Shown here one piece after another: positions 45,800 to 55,872 of a DNA stretch of 64,000 bases. The notes below the pieces were generated by a model that ran no database searches, had not been told where the DNA came from, and saw only the letters and a program-made list of their open reading frames with translations. The DNA comes from Martelella sp. AD-3 (GTDB taxonomy: Bacteria; Pseudomonadota; Alphaproteobacteria; Rhizobiales; Rhizobiaceae), in the NCBI RefSeq assembly GCF_001578105.1, contig NZ_CP014275.1, forward strand, positions 2,604,001 to 2,668,000, in the 5' to 3' direction. Positions within the stretch are counted from its first letter, which is position 1. Each line of letters opens with the position of its first letter. The position numbers and the translations under genes were made by a program.

Positions 45800-47281
45800 T
45801 CACCACCACTTTTTCGGGGTGAACCGTCCGGCGGCCTTTTCCATGACGGCGGCGGTGCGGAACAGGGTTTCCTCGTCGAACGGCTTGCCGATGAGCTGCA
45901 GGCCGAGCGGCAGGCCGTTGGCGTCGAGGCCCGCGGGCACGGAGAGGCCCGGAAGGCCGGCCATGTTCACCGTCACCGTGAAGATGTCGTTGAGATACAT
46001 CTTCACCGGATCATTGGCGAGCGCCTCGTCGGCGATGCCGAAGGCGGCCGACGGCGTTGCCGGCGTCAGGATCGTGTCGACGCCTTGCGCAAAGACATTC
46101 TCGAAGTCGCGCTTGATCAGCGTGCGCACCTTCTGGGCCTTCAGGTAATAGGCATCGTAATAGCCGGCCGAGAGCACATAGGTGCCAATCATGATGCGGC
46201 GCTGGACTTCCTTGCCGAAGCCTTCCGCGCGGGTCTTCTCGTACATGTCGGCAATGTCCTTGCCGGGCACGCGCAGGCCGTATTTGACGCCGTCATAGCG
46301 GGCAAGGTTGGAGGAGGCCTCGGCCGGCGCGACGATGTAATAGGCGGGCAGCGCGTATTTCGTATGCGGCAGCGAGATGTCGACGATTTCCGCGCCGGCG
46401 TCCTTCAGCCAGGCGATGCCCTGTTGCCAGAGCTTCTCGATATCCTCCGGCATGCCCTCGACGCGGTATTCCTTCGGAATGCCGATCTTCATGCCCTTGA
46501 CCGACTGGCCGATGGCGGCCTCGTAGTCCGGCACGGGAAGGTCGACGGAGGTCGTGTCCTTGTCGTCGACGCTCGCCATGGATTTCAGGAGGATCGCGGC
46601 ATCGCGCACGTCGCGCGCGATCGGTCCCGCCTGGTCGAGCGAGGAGGCGAAGGCGACGACGCCCCAGCGCGAGCAGCGGCCATAGGTGGGCTTGATGCCG
46701 ACCGTGCCGGTGAATGCCGCCGGCTGGCGGATCGAGCCGCCGGTATCGGTCGCGGTGGCGCCGGCGCAAAGATGCGCGGCAACGGCCGCAGCCGAGCCGC
46801 CGGACGAACCGCCCGGCACGAGGTTCTGGTTCGAACCCTCGGCCCGCCATGGGTTGATCACCGGACCGTAGTAGGAGGTCTCGTTGGACGAGCCCATGGC
46901 GAACTCGTCCATGTTGAGCTTGCCGAGCATGACCGCGCCGTCATCCCAGAGGTTCCGGGTAACGGTCGATTCGTATTTCGGCTTGAACCCGTCGAGGATG
47001 TGCGAGGCCGCCTGGGTGTGGACGTCGCGCGTGCCGAACAGGTCCTTGATGCCGAGCGGAATGCCCTCCAGCGCGCCGCCGGTGCCCTGCGACAGCTTCA
47101 GGTCGGAGGCCTTGGCCATCGCCAGCGCCTTGTCCGGCGTGACGGCGACATAGGCATTGAAGGTGCCGTTGAAGTCGTCGATCGCCTTCAGATAGGACGC
47201 CGTCAGTTCGGTCGCGGTGATTTCCTTCGCCTGAAGCTTGTCACGGGCCTCGGCGATGGTCAGGGCGGTCAGTTCGGTCAT
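45800..47281 (-). CDS. gatA: GatA, glutamyl-tRNA(Gln)/aspartyl-tRNA(Asn) amidotransferase subunit A
   Basis: The amidase subunit (493 aa) of GatCAB, which converts misacylated Glu-tRNA(Gln) or Asp-tRNA(Asn). The amidase signature is complete: the catalytic lysine in [32 protein letters not shown] with the cis-serine, and [20 protein letters not shown] with the nucleophilic serine. The ATG at 47281 is preferred over a GTG three codons upstream. gatC lies upstream on the same strand with a GNAT gene between; gatB is not in the window. Confidence 0.95.
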   Translation of the reverse strand: MTELTALTIAEARDKLQAKEITATELTASYLKAIDDFNGTFNAYVAVTPDKALAMAKASDLKLSQGTGGALEGIPLGIKDLFGTRDVHTQAASHILDGFKPKYESTVTRNLWDDGAVMLGKLNMDEFAMGSSNETSYYGPVINPWRAEGSNQNLVPGGSSGGSAAAVAAHLCAGATATDTGGSIRQPAAFTGTVGIKPTYGRCSRWGVVAFASSLDQAGPIARDVRDAAILLKSMASVDDKDTTSVDLPVPDYEAAIGQSVKGMKIGIPKEYRVEGMPEDIEKLWQQGIAWLKDAGAEIVDISLPHTKYALPAYYIVAPAEASSNLARYDGVKYGLRVPGKDIADMYEKTRAEGFGKEVQRRIMIGTYVLSAGYYDAYYLKAQKVRTLIKRDFENVFAQGVDTILTPATPSAAFGIADEALANDPVKMYLNDIFTVTVNMAGLPGLSVPAGLDANGLPLGLQLIGKPFDEETLFRTAAVMEKAAGRFTPKKWW

Positions 47282-47302
47282 CTGCTTCACTTTGTCGTGT
47301 TG

Positions 47303-47761
47303 TTATAGCGCCTTGCGAAAGAAGACGGACTGCTTGGTCGGCGCGTGGTTCAGAATCTTTTCCGTGCGTTCGAAACCGGCCTTCTCGCAGAAGGCGATCG
47401 ATTCCGTCAGATTGGCATCGGTGACGATGACCAGTTCGCGCAGTCCCTCGCTCTTCGCCAGGGAGGCGATGTGGCGCAGGATGGCGCGGCCGATCCCGTG
47501 CTTGCGGTAGGCGGGCTCCGTGAACAGGCGCTTGGCCTCCGCCACGCCGTTGCCGTGGCGCACCAGCGCGCCCGTGGCGACCGGCTTGCCGTCGACGCGG
47601 GCAACGAAGCTCGTGGCGCCCGGCGTGCTGACATCCACGGTCAGCTGGTAGTCGATCGCATCGGAAGACGACATGCGCGAGAGCGATGTCTTCAGTTCGG
47701 TGAAGAGCGCCTTCAGATCATCCTGCTGGGGGCTCTCGATATCGATTTTCGGCTGTACCAT
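47303..47761 (-). CDS. GNAT-family N-acetyltransferase
   Basis: A 152-residue GNAT protein. The acetyl-CoA binding region is visible as AYRKHGIGRAILRHIASLAK (motif A), preceded by the beta strand FVARVDGKPVATGALVRHGN, and followed by the ESIAFCEKAGFERTEKI motif. The substrate is unknown. It sits between gatC (4 bp upstream) and gatA (22 bp downstream), so all three are probably one transcript. Whether it acts in translation or is only lodged there cannot be told. Confidence 0.85.
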   Translation of the reverse strand: MVQPKIDIESPQQDDLKALFTELKTSLSRMSSSDAIDYQLTVDVSTPGATSFVARVDGKPVATGALVRHGNGVAEAKRLFTEPAYRKHGIGRAILRHIASLAKSEGLRELVIVTDANLTESIAFCEKAGFERTEKILNHAPTKQSVFFRKAL

Positions 47762-47764
47762 CCC

Positions 47765-48052
47765 TCACTCCACAACTTTTGGCACCAGAAAGAAATTCCG
47801 TTCGGATTCCGGCGCGTTGGCAACGATGTCGTCGGCCTTGTCGCCGTCCGTCACAACATCATGACGCTTCTTCATCTCCATCGGCATGACCGAGGTCATG
47901 GGCTCGACACCGGTAACGTCAACTTCGCCAAGCTGCTCGACGAAGCCGAGAATGGCGTTGAGTTCGCCGGTCATCCGCTCCGCCGATTCCTCATCGACGG
48001 CGATGCGGGCCAGACTGGCAACGCGTTTGACGGTCGCGGTGTCTACGGACAT
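47765..48052 (-). CDS. gatC: GatC, amidotransferase subunit C
   Basis: A small (95 aa) linker subunit that stabilises GatA in GatCAB. Family features are [40 protein letters not shown] and the C-terminal [10 protein letters not shown]. It is the first gene of a gatC-GNAT-gatA set. Identification is firm. Confidence 0.95.
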   Translation of the reverse strand: MSVDTATVKRVASLARIAVDEESAERMTGELNAILGFVEQLGEVDVTGVEPMTSVMPMEMKKRHDVVTDGDKADDIVANAPESERNFFLVPKVVE

Positions 48053-48126
48053 GAATGCTCTCCGGGTTTCACGATTTCACCACACGCTATAAAGGGCGTC
48101 GCCGCCCTTCGCAACGGGGCATTTCA

Positions 48127-48831
48127 TCAGAAGGCGACCGTTTCGCCGGGTTTGGGCGTCAGCACTTCGGTCGGCCCGCCGGCCATGCCGCTGACGAAAG
48201 CCTCCGGCGTCTGGTCGATGATCGGGAACGTGCCGTAGTGGATCGGTATCACCGTATCGAAGCTGAAATAGCGCTTGCAGGCAAGGGCTGCGACCGCGCC
48301 GCCCATGGTGAAGCGGTCGCCGATGGGCACGAGGCCGATCGCAGGCGCATGCAGTTCGTTGATCAGCGCCATATCGGAAAAGATATCCGTGTCGCCCATG
48401 TGATAGAGCGTCGGCTCGTCGTCGATATGCAGCATCAGCCCGTTGGGATTGCCGAGCGCATGCGATACGCCATCCTCGGTAATGAAGGCGGAGGAGTGCA
48501 GCGCATTGGTGAAGGTGACGGTAAAGGAGCCGAAATCGACCGTGCCTCCGGTATTGCCCGGCTGCAGGTTCTCAAGCCCCTTCGACCCGAGCCAGGCGGC
48601 GAGATCGGCATTGGCAAGCACGGTCGCGCCGGTTTCCTTTGCGATCGGGATCGTGTCGCCCAGATGGTCGCCGTGGCCGTGGGTGAGCAGGATATGGGTG
48701 ACGCCCTTGGTCACCGCCGCCTGGTCGAGCCCCTCGAAGGAGGGGTTGCCGGACAGGAAGGGGTCGATCAGGATCGTCGCATCGGCAATCTCGATGCGGA
48801 AGGCGGAATGTCCGAGCCAGGTGATCTTCAT
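48127..48831 (-). CDS. UPF0173 metal-dependent hydrolase (metallo-beta-lactamase fold)
   Basis: A 234-residue cytoplasmic hydrolase. The di-metal centre motif HxHxDH appears as [19 protein letters not shown], with later ligands in [22 protein letters not shown] and the closing IPIHYGTFP. The UPF0173 family is widespread but its substrate is unsettled. The ATG at 48831 ([14 protein letters not shown]) is where homology begins. It diverges from ruvX with a 106-bp gap. Confidence 0.88.
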   Translation of the reverse strand: MKITWLGHSAFRIEIADATILIDPFLSGNPSFEGLDQAAVTKGVTHILLTHGHGDHLGDTIPIAKETGATVLANADLAAWLGSKGLENLQPGNTGGTVDFGSFTVTFTNALHSSAFITEDGVSHALGNPNGLMLHIDDEPTLYHMGDTDIFSDMALINELHAPAIGLVPIGDRFTMGGAVAALACKRYFSFDTVIPIHYGTFPIIDQTPEAFVSGMAGGPTEVLTPKPGETVAF

Positions 48832-48937
48832 TTTGCATTTCTCCCTTCGAGGCGGTAGTTGAACGCGATTGGCTAAAACGTAATGCGAACAGGCGCCATT
48901 TTCCATCGGGAAGCGGCAAAACCATGGGAAAAGACCG

Positions 48938-49411
48938 ATGACAGTGATGACAATCGAGGAACTGGCCGAAACCCTGCCGCCACATGCCGCAATCGCCGGC
49001 CTTGATCTCGGCACCAAGACCATCGGCCTTGCCGTCTCCGATCTCTCGCGCCGCTTTGCGACGCCGCGCCCGGTGATCAGGCGCGTCAAGTTCACGCACG
49101 ACGCGGAAACCCTGCTCGCCTTCGCCGAGAAGGAGAAAATCGCAGGCTTCGTCATCGGCCTGCCGGTGAACATGGACGGCTCTTCCGGTCCGCGCGTGCA
49201 GGCAACCCGCGCCTTTGTGCGCAACATGGAGGCGCTAACCCCTCTCACCTTCACCTTCTGGGACGAGCGACTGTCGACGGTTGCCGCGGAACGGGCGCTT
49301 CTGGAAATGGATGTGTCGCGACAAAAGCGCGCCGGGCGGATCGATTCGGCTGCCGCCTCCTTCATCCTGCAGGGCGCGCTCGACAGGCTTGCGGCCCTGT
49401 CGCGCGGATAG
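48938..49411 (+). CDS. ruvX: RuvX/YqgF, putative pre-16S rRNA nuclease
   Basis: A 157-residue RNase H-fold nuclease in the YqgF family, implicated in 16S rRNA 5' maturation and earlier named as a Holliday junction resolvase. Motifs are [20 protein letters not shown] with the first acidic residue, [17 protein letters not shown] and [18 protein letters not shown] with the catalytic D and E, then [14 protein letters not shown]. It is followed by the minus-strand small membrane gene. Confidence 0.92.
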   Translation: MTVMTIEELAETLPPHAAIAGLDLGTKTIGLAVSDLSRRFATPRPVIRRVKFTHDAETLLAFAEKEKIAGFVIGLPVNMDGSSGPRVQATRAFVRNMEALTPLTFTFWDERLSTVAAERALLEMDVSRQKRAGRIDSAAASFILQGALDRLAALSRG

Positions 49412-49413
49412 GA

Positions 49414-49599
49414 TTATTGCTCGCCCGCCGGACCGCAATCCACAGCCGGATCGCGCAGCATGCGCTTCGGGTCGAAAAGATAATCGACGAACACGAAGGC
49501 AAGCAGGATGGCGCCGCTGACGGCGAGCTCGACCGGAAGGGCGGCAAGCGCAGCACCCATCAACCCGATCTGAAACCGCTGCGTCATCCGCTCCTGCAT
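49414..49599 (-). CDS. Small membrane protein of unknown function
   Basis: A 61-residue protein with one or two hydrophobic stretches (IGLMGAALAALPVELAVSGA and ILLAFVFVDYLF) and an acidic/polar end with one cysteine. The ATG at 49599 has a GGAAAGG site. It converges with ruvX (2-bp gap) and diverges from the carrier gene at 49709. I do not recognise a family. Confidence 0.5.
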   Translation of the reverse strand: MQERMTQRFQIGLMGAALAALPVELAVSGAILLAFVFVDYLFDPKRMLRDPAVDCGPAGEQ

Positions 49600-49708
49600 T
49601 GCCTTTCCGCCTTTCCTCCTGTCTTGTCTGACAGCAATTCTTTCTCTCTGGCAAGCGCCTTCGGTTCGCAAAGTTAACCGGGCGGTAAGGAAATCACGGA
49701 ATGCGTGC

Positions 49709-50635
49709 ATGCTGATCATCTTCGAAAGTGTTCTGCCGATCTTTCTGACCGTGGCGCTCGGCGTCGGCCTGAAGCGCCTGCCGCTCTTCAGCGCCGATTT
49801 CTGGGATGGCCTCAACCAGCTCGGCTATTACGTGCTCTTTCCGGCGCTTCTGTTCACCACTCTGGCGCGGGCCGATTTTTCGACGATTGCGGCGGGAGAC
49901 ATAACCTGGGTGACCCTTCTCGGCGTCGCCGCCATCTCCGCCCTGACGATGGCGCTTTGGCCGCTGCTCAGGGCCTTCGGGCTGGGCAGTCCGGCCTTCA
50001 CCTCCGTGTTCCAGACGACGACGCGCTGGAACGGCTTCGTGGCGCTCGCCATCGCCGACAAGCTCGCCGGGCTTGAGGGCATGGCCGTCATCTCGCTGAT
50101 GATGACGGTGACGATCATTCCCCTCAACCTCATCAACGTGCTGGTTCTGGTGTGGTTTTCCGGCGAGAACCGCAATGTCGGCATGATGGCGCGCAAGATC
50201 GCCGCCAACCCGCTGATCATCTCCGCCTTCATCGGCATCGCCTTCAATCTCGCTGCCATCCCGGTCTATCAGCCGGTCTATGACGCGATGAACCTGATGG
50301 CGCGCGCCGCCTTGGGCATGGGCCTGGTCCTCGTCGGCGCCGGGCTGGTGATTTCCGACGCGCTGAAGCCGAAGCCGATGGTTCTGCTGCCGTCCTTCCT
50401 GAAACTCGCCCTTTTCCCGCTGATCACCTACGCCTTCGCCACCCTCTTCGGCATTTCAGGCACGCCGCTTGCCATCATGGTCCTCGGCGCCAGCGTGCCG
50501 ACCGCCATGAACGGCTATGTCCTCGCCCGCCAGCTCGGCGGCGACGCCCGTCTCTATTCGGCTGTGGTGACGGTGCAGACGATGCTGTCGTTCTTCACCC
50601 TGCCGCTGGCGCTGATGCTTGTGGGGGGCGGCTGA
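49709..50635 (+). CDS. AEC (auxin efflux carrier) family transporter
   Basis: A 308-residue protein with about ten hydrophobic segments in the AEC fold. Family features include VLPIFLTVALGVGLKRLPLF, the conserved FQTTTRWNGFVALAIADKL and the C-terminal VLGASVPTAMNGYVLARQLG. Bacterial members export or exchange small organic acids; the substrate is not known here. It is followed 4 bp later by a VOC gene, suggesting co-expression. Confidence 0.87.
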   Translation: MLIIFESVLPIFLTVALGVGLKRLPLFSADFWDGLNQLGYYVLFPALLFTTLARADFSTIAAGDITWVTLLGVAAISALTMALWPLLRAFGLGSPAFTSVFQTTTRWNGFVALAIADKLAGLEGMAVISLMMTVTIIPLNLINVLVLVWFSGENRNVGMMARKIAANPLIISAFIGIAFNLAAIPVYQPVYDAMNLMARAALGMGLVLVGAGLVISDALKPKPMVLLPSFLKLALFPLITYAFATLFGISGTPLAIMVLGASVPTAMNGYVLARQLGGDARLYSAVVTVQTMLSFFTLPLALMLVGGG

Positions 50636-50639
50636 GACC

Positions 50640-51017
50640 ATGGCCAAGCCGGTTTTCATCAATACGCTCGTCTTCGTCTCCGACATGAAACGCTCGGTCG
50701 ACTTTTACTGCCATCGCCTCGGCCAGACCGTCGCGCAGGATCACGGCGATTTCGTCCAGCTGGAAAACGGGCTCGCTCTCCATAGGGGGCCCGCCCTTGA
50801 GGCGACCATGTTCGGCGCGCCCTCCGGCGAACGCAGCCCCTACGGCCGCGGCAATCTGGTGCTCTATTTCGAAACCGACGAACTCGAGGCAATGTTTGCG
50901 CGGATGCCGCTGAAGACGGACCTGATCCACCCGATCGAAACCCAGGCCTGGGGCCAGAAGGTGTTTCGCTGCTATGATCCCGACGGACATATCGTCGAGG
51001 TGGGGGAGCCGATGTGA
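50640..51017 (+). CDS. VOC-superfamily (glyoxalase/dioxygenase-fold) protein
   Basis: A 125-residue vicinal-oxygen-chelate protein. The first beta-alpha-beta module begins INTLVFVSDMKRSVDFYCHR and the second ends QKVFRCYDPDGHIVEVGEPM, the latter carrying the typical metal-ligand glutamate. A possible metal ligand, H55, sits in LENGLALHRGP. The substrate is unknown. The ATG at 50640 overlaps closely with the end of the AEC carrier gene. Confidence 0.8.
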   Translation: MAKPVFINTLVFVSDMKRSVDFYCHRLGQTVAQDHGDFVQLENGLALHRGPALEATMFGAPSGERSPYGRGNLVLYFETDELEAMFARMPLKTDLIHPIETQAWGQKVFRCYDPDGHIVEVGEPM

Positions 51018-51107
51018 TATTCGTGTTGGCTCAAATACGCCGAAAAACCGCCGAACCGCCCCGACGGAGCTCAGCTTGCTAGGAAAGCCCCCTCTCTTGT
51101 CCCCGTT

Positions 51108-51130
51108 ATGCTCGGGCTTGTCCCGAGCAT
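51108..51130. repeat. Short palindromic repeat (CTTGT loop)
   Basis: A perfect 9-bp stem (ATGCTCGGG/CCCGAGCAT) around CTTGT. Its sister at 51229 has the same core in reverse orientation. Confidence 0.65.
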
Positions 51131-51228
51131 CCAAGCGCGTTTCCGCATGACAGGCGCATCGGACAAAAATCCATTTTAAAACAGAACATTATCAACCAAC
51201 CGCTCCGTTCGCAGGGAGAGGTGGTTAG

Positions 51229-51251
51229 ATCCTCGGGACAAGCCCGAGGAT
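51229..51251. repeat. Short palindromic repeat (ACAAG loop)
   Basis: A perfect 9-bp stem (ATCCTCGGG/CCCGAGGAT) around ACAAG, the reverse complement of the loop of the repeat at 51108. The two can also pair with each other. Confidence 0.65.
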
Positions 51252-51287
51252 GACGTCCGTATGGGTGGCGAGGTTGGTCAACAAACT

Positions 51288-51319
51288 GAAAAGCCCCGCC
51301 GGATCGCTCCGGCGGGGCT
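51288..51319 (-). terminator. Intrinsic terminator of tuf
   Basis: Minus-strand AGCCCCGCCGGA-GCGA-TCCGGCGGGGCT forms a perfect 12-bp stem followed by TTTTCAG, starting 26 bp after the tuf stop. Confidence 0.9.
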
Positions 51320-51344
51320 CTCGAATGTCTGCGTCGCGCGTCGA

Positions 51345-52520
<1,176 letters not shown>

Positions 52521-52782
52521 GAAAATGCTTCCTGTAACTGGTAACACGGATGACCCGGCGAACCGGTTTAGTGCCGCCGTTTAAGGCTTTCGACAGCAAT
52601 AAGCAAGACCAAATTCGACAGTTTGATGCCCCCGGTCCCACCGGGGGCGAAAACCCGGTCCCTTTTGCCCGCCATCGGACACGCGGAAACCGGCCTTCCC
52701 CGAAAAAGCGACGCATGGCCAAGAGCTTGGGAGCGCATGCCTGCGGGCCGCTGGCGCGGCCGTCGGCCCCTTCCCCGCCGCT

Positions 52783-53949
52783 TCAGGCGCCAGCCCGCGA
52801 GACTTCGCCCGGCGCCGTGGCAGAGGGCGCGCCGTCGGCAACCACGCGGTTGCGCCCCAGCCGCTTTGCCCCGTAAAGCGCGTTGTCGCTCATCCGGTAG
52901 AGCGTCTCGTAGCCGCGCTCGGAGCGCGCGATGGCGACGCCGATGCTGCAGGTTGCCTCCAGCCCGTCGGAGACCTCCGGGAAGCGCCGGTGGGCGAGAT
53001 GGATGCGGATACGCTCCGCCATGGCGCAGGCCCCCTGCCGATCGAGCCCGAGGGAGAGGATGGCGAACTCGTCGCCGCCGATGCGGCCGACGACGTCCGT
53101 CGCCCTCGTCTCGCTGAGCAGGATCTGGCCGAAGGCCTTCAGCACGGCGTCGCCGACGGGATGGCCCAGCGTGTCGTTGGTCAGCTTGAAATTGTCGAGG
53201 TCGAGCAGGGTCAGCGCCACCGGCGTGGACGAGCCCTCGCTGTAAAGGCCGCTGACCGCCCGTTCGAAGCCCTCGCGGTTCAGCACTCCGGTCAGGCGGT
53301 CGCGGTCGCGCAGCGTGTTGAGCCGGTCAAGAGACTCGACGAAATGCGACGCCAGGATTTCGATCGTGAGGATCATCGCGATCATCAGGATATAGATCTG
53401 CGTCGCCTGCCAGAGGATCGAGTTGGGATCGGCGATGATCCCGGTGAACAGCATCACGGCGGTGCGCAGGCAGTGCATGACGCCAAGCGCGATGATTGTC
53501 CAGAAGATCAGCTTGTCGTGCAGGGTGTCGTCGCGGCGGATCCAGAACCTGAGCATCGCAAGCCCCATCACCACGACGAGGCCGACATTGATGACGATCG
53601 TGCGCTGAAACGCCGTGCCGTAAATCTGGAAAAAGCTGTAGAGGCCGAACAGCGCCAGAAAGGCCGTGACGTTGAAGGCGACGCCGAAGGTCTTGCCGCG
53701 CCGCTGAAGCAGGCCCTCCGCAAACAGAACCTGGGCGACGATGAACAGCCCGTTCGCCACGGAAAGCAGGGGCGTGACGCGGTAGTGTCCGAAGAGAAAG
53801 GTCACCAGGAACGCGAGCGCGAGAACGAGGAAGGACGCCGAAAGCATCAGCAAATAGGAGCGTCTGACACCGGTGAGCCAGGCCACGATGAAGCTGCCCG
53901 CCAGGATCAGCAGCCCGCCGAGCAGCATCAACAGCTGCATGATTGTCAT
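52783..53949 (-). CDS. Membrane-bound diguanylate cyclase (GGDEF)
   Basis: A 388-residue protein that makes the second messenger c-di-GMP. About seven membrane segments fill residues 3-200 with no recognised sensor motif. The GGDEF domain begins near DRLTGVLNREGFERAV and carries the intact active site RIGGDEFAIL, preceded by an RATD inhibitory site five residues upstream, so product feedback is expected. No EAL domain follows. The gene stands alone between tuf and the transporter operon. Confidence 0.9.
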   Translation of the reverse strand: MTIMQLLMLLGGLLILAGSFIVAWLTGVRRSYLLMLSASFLVLALAFLVTFLFGHYRVTPLLSVANGLFIVAQVLFAEGLLQRRGKTFGVAFNVTAFLALFGLYSFFQIYGTAFQRTIVINVGLVVVMGLAMLRFWIRRDDTLHDKLIFWTIIALGVMHCLRTAVMLFTGIIADPNSILWQATQIYILMIAMILTIEILASHFVESLDRLNTLRDRDRLTGVLNREGFERAVSGLYSEGSSTPVALTLLDLDNFKLTNDTLGHPVGDAVLKAFGQILLSETRATDVVGRIGGDEFAILSLGLDRQGACAMAERIRIHLAHRRFPEVSDGLEATCSIGVAIARSERGYETLYRMSDNALYGAKRLGRNRVVADGAPSATAPGEVSRAGA

Positions 53950-54344
53950 TTGGTGCCCCTCGACGCCACGGGCGTCCCCCTCCCGCCTGCCAACCCAACG
54001 TTGCCGAGGCCATCACAAAGCCCGGAGAACGGGCGCCAGTTTACGTCCAGATCCCTCCGCATGGTAGCAAAAGCATCCGGGCGTTGGAATCACCTTTCTG
54101 ATGATATACAGGGGGATGGCCCGAAAGACACGGGTGCGTTCGACTTCGCTCATCCGGCGGTTAATCTGAACCGACCGATGATCCATCTCCTTGTTCAGGC
54201 GCATCGGGTTATCGAAAAACCGGCAATCCCCTGTTCGCCCGATGCTCCAACCGTCCGAGCGTCTCGTCGCTGCAAGGACCATGCCCCTCCGGGTTGCCCG
54301 CCGGAGGACACGCCGTCCTGCAGGCCCTGGGCCTTGCCGCAGGT
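53950..54344. other. Intergenic region between the GGDEF gene and the M20 hydrolase gene (395 bp)
   Basis: It must contain the promoter of the minus-strand GGDEF gene; it also receives the 3' end of the transporter operon. I find no supported gene, terminator or repeat. AT-richer stretches lie around 54060-54120. Confidence 0.35.
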
Positions 54345-55739
54345 TTACCGGGCTTTTGTCTTTTCGCGCCATTCGGTCCTCGCCCGCTCGATCAGGCCGG
54401 GGTCGCGGACGGCGGCCAGGCCGGTGGCGGCAATCGCCTTGGCGGCGTGGACGAAGGCCTTGTGGGCGGCCGGGCTCTTGCCCTGGGCGACCACCTGCCA
54501 GGTGTGGGGATTGGTGCCGATCGCCCAGGCCGGCGCCCAGCACTGCGCCGTCGGCACGACCCAGCTGACATCGCCGACATCCGTGGAACCCGCGCGGAAA
54601 TGCGACTTGCCCTCAAAGGCCCTCAAGCCCCGGTGCAGCGGTTGGCTTCCGTCGACCGGCGTATTGGAAAGCGCATCGCCCTTGATCTGATAGAGCCGGA
54701 TGCTGCTGTCGATCGCCTCCTGTGAGAACGTCGCCTGAATGTCCTTCGCGAAAGCCTCGTCGGCCTCGTCAAAGGGCACGGGACCGAGCGCCGTCATCTG
54801 CTCGTGCATCGCGGTTTCGAGCGTGAGGTTGGGCAGCAGGCTGTTGGTTGCCTTGCCGAGTTCCAGTTCGACGCTGGTTTCCGTCATCATCGCGGCGCCT
54901 TCGGCGATCTTCTTCACCCGTTCGGCGAGCGCCCGCGCGCCCACGATTTCCGGAGCCCGGATCATGTAGCGGCCGGCCGCGCGCGCCTGCACGACATTGG
55001 CCGCGACGCCACCGGTCTCGGTGATCGCGTAATGGATCCGGCAATCCGACGGCATGTGTTCGCGCAGGAAATTGATGCCGATATTGGTAAGCTCCAGCGC
55101 ATCGAGCGCGGAACGGCCGAGATGGGCGGCATTGGAGGCGTGCGCGGCCGTGCCCTTGAAGCGGATATCATATTCGATCACGGCGAGATTGTTGGTGGAG
55201 CGCACGCCGTTGAACGGCGCGGGATGCCAGGTGAGCGCAAGGTCGACATCGTCGAACACGCCGGCCTCGGCCATGATCGTCTTGGCGCCGCCGCCCTCCT
55301 CCGCCGGGCAGCCATAATAGCGCACGGTGGCGGCAATGCCGTTCTTTTCCAGATGACGGGCAAGGCCGACCGCCGCCAGAAGCGAGCCCGCGCCGAGCAG
55401 ATTGTGGCCGCAGCCATGGCCGCTTGCGCCAGGCTTGTCGGACTTCTCCTCGGCGATGCCGGCGACCTGGTTCATGCCGGCCAGCGCATCGAATTCGCCG
55501 AGGATCGCGATCACCGGCCTGCCGCCGCCATATTCCCCGCAAAAGGCGGTCTTGATACCGGCAACGCCGCGCGTGACGGAAAACCCGTATCTCTCCAGAA
55601 GCGCTGCCTGGAGCTTCGCCGATTCGAATTCCTCGAATTTCAGTTCGGCCAGGTCCCATATCCGGTCGGAGAGTTCGATGAATTCGGGCTTCAACGCCTC
55701 GATTTCACTTGCGAGTTGTTCAATCGCCTGCTGGGTCAT
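54345..55739 (-). CDS. M20-family amidohydrolase, AbgB-like
   Basis: A 464-residue dinuclear-metal aminoacylase-type hydrolase. Metal-site motifs are ASGHGCGHNLLGAGSLLAAV, CPAEEGGGAKTIMAEAGVF and LTWHPAPFNGVRSTNNLAVI, with the C-terminal GSTDVGDVSWVVPTAQCWAP of the p-aminobenzoyl-glutamate hydrolase B (AbgB) branch. No signal peptide is seen. It is the last gene of an operon with a dipeptide-type importer, so it probably cuts an imported acylated or peptide-like amino acid. The exact substrate is unknown. Confidence 0.85.
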   Translation of the reverse strand: MTQQAIEQLASEIEALKPEFIELSDRIWDLAELKFEEFESAKLQAALLERYGFSVTRGVAGIKTAFCGEYGGGRPVIAILGEFDALAGMNQVAGIAEEKSDKPGASGHGCGHNLLGAGSLLAAVGLARHLEKNGIAATVRYYGCPAEEGGGAKTIMAEAGVFDDVDLALTWHPAPFNGVRSTNNLAVIEYDIRFKGTAAHASNAAHLGRSALDALELTNIGINFLREHMPSDCRIHYAITETGGVAANVVQARAAGRYMIRAPEIVGARALAERVKKIAEGAAMMTETSVELELGKATNSLLPNLTLETAMHEQMTALGPVPFDEADEAFAKDIQATFSQEAIDSSIRLYQIKGDALSNTPVDGSQPLHRGLRAFEGKSHFRAGSTDVGDVSWVVPTAQCWAPAWAIGTNPHTWQVVAQGKSPAAHKAFVHAAKAIAATGLAAVRDPGLIERARTEWREKTKAR

Positions 55740-55791
55740 GGAAAAGTCCTGTTTGCTGCCGGGGCAGCAGGTCTGGGGTCATGAAAGGTCG

Positions 55792-55863
55792 CGCGGCCCA
55801 TGTCGATGGGCCGCGGGATAAGGGTTCTTGAGGAGGAAGGCCGCGCCGCCGGGACGGCGCGGC
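55792..55863. other. Two strong hairpins between the solute-binding protein gene and the M20 gene
   Basis: A 10-bp stem at 55792-55815 (CGCGGCCCAT/ATGGGCCGCG, loop GTCG) and a 9-bp stem at 55840-55863 (GCCGCGCCG/CGGCGCGGC) follow the binding-protein stop on the minus strand. Neither has a T-tract, so mRNA stabilisation of the upstream message is more likely than termination. Confidence 0.6.
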
Positions 55864-55872
55864 GATAGCCGG

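Larger units (their letters stand above)
51018..51344. other. Intergenic region downstream of tuf with a pair of inverted palindromes
   Basis: The region between the VOC gene and tuf. It has two related palindromes in opposite orientation: 51108-51130 (ATGCTCGGG-CTTGT-CCCGAGCAT) and 51229-51251 (ATCCTCGGG-ACAAG-CCCGAGGAT), plus the tuf terminator at 51288. No gene is seen. These short GC palindromes with a CTTGT/ACAAG loop look like dispersed intergenic repeats. Confidence 0.6.
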
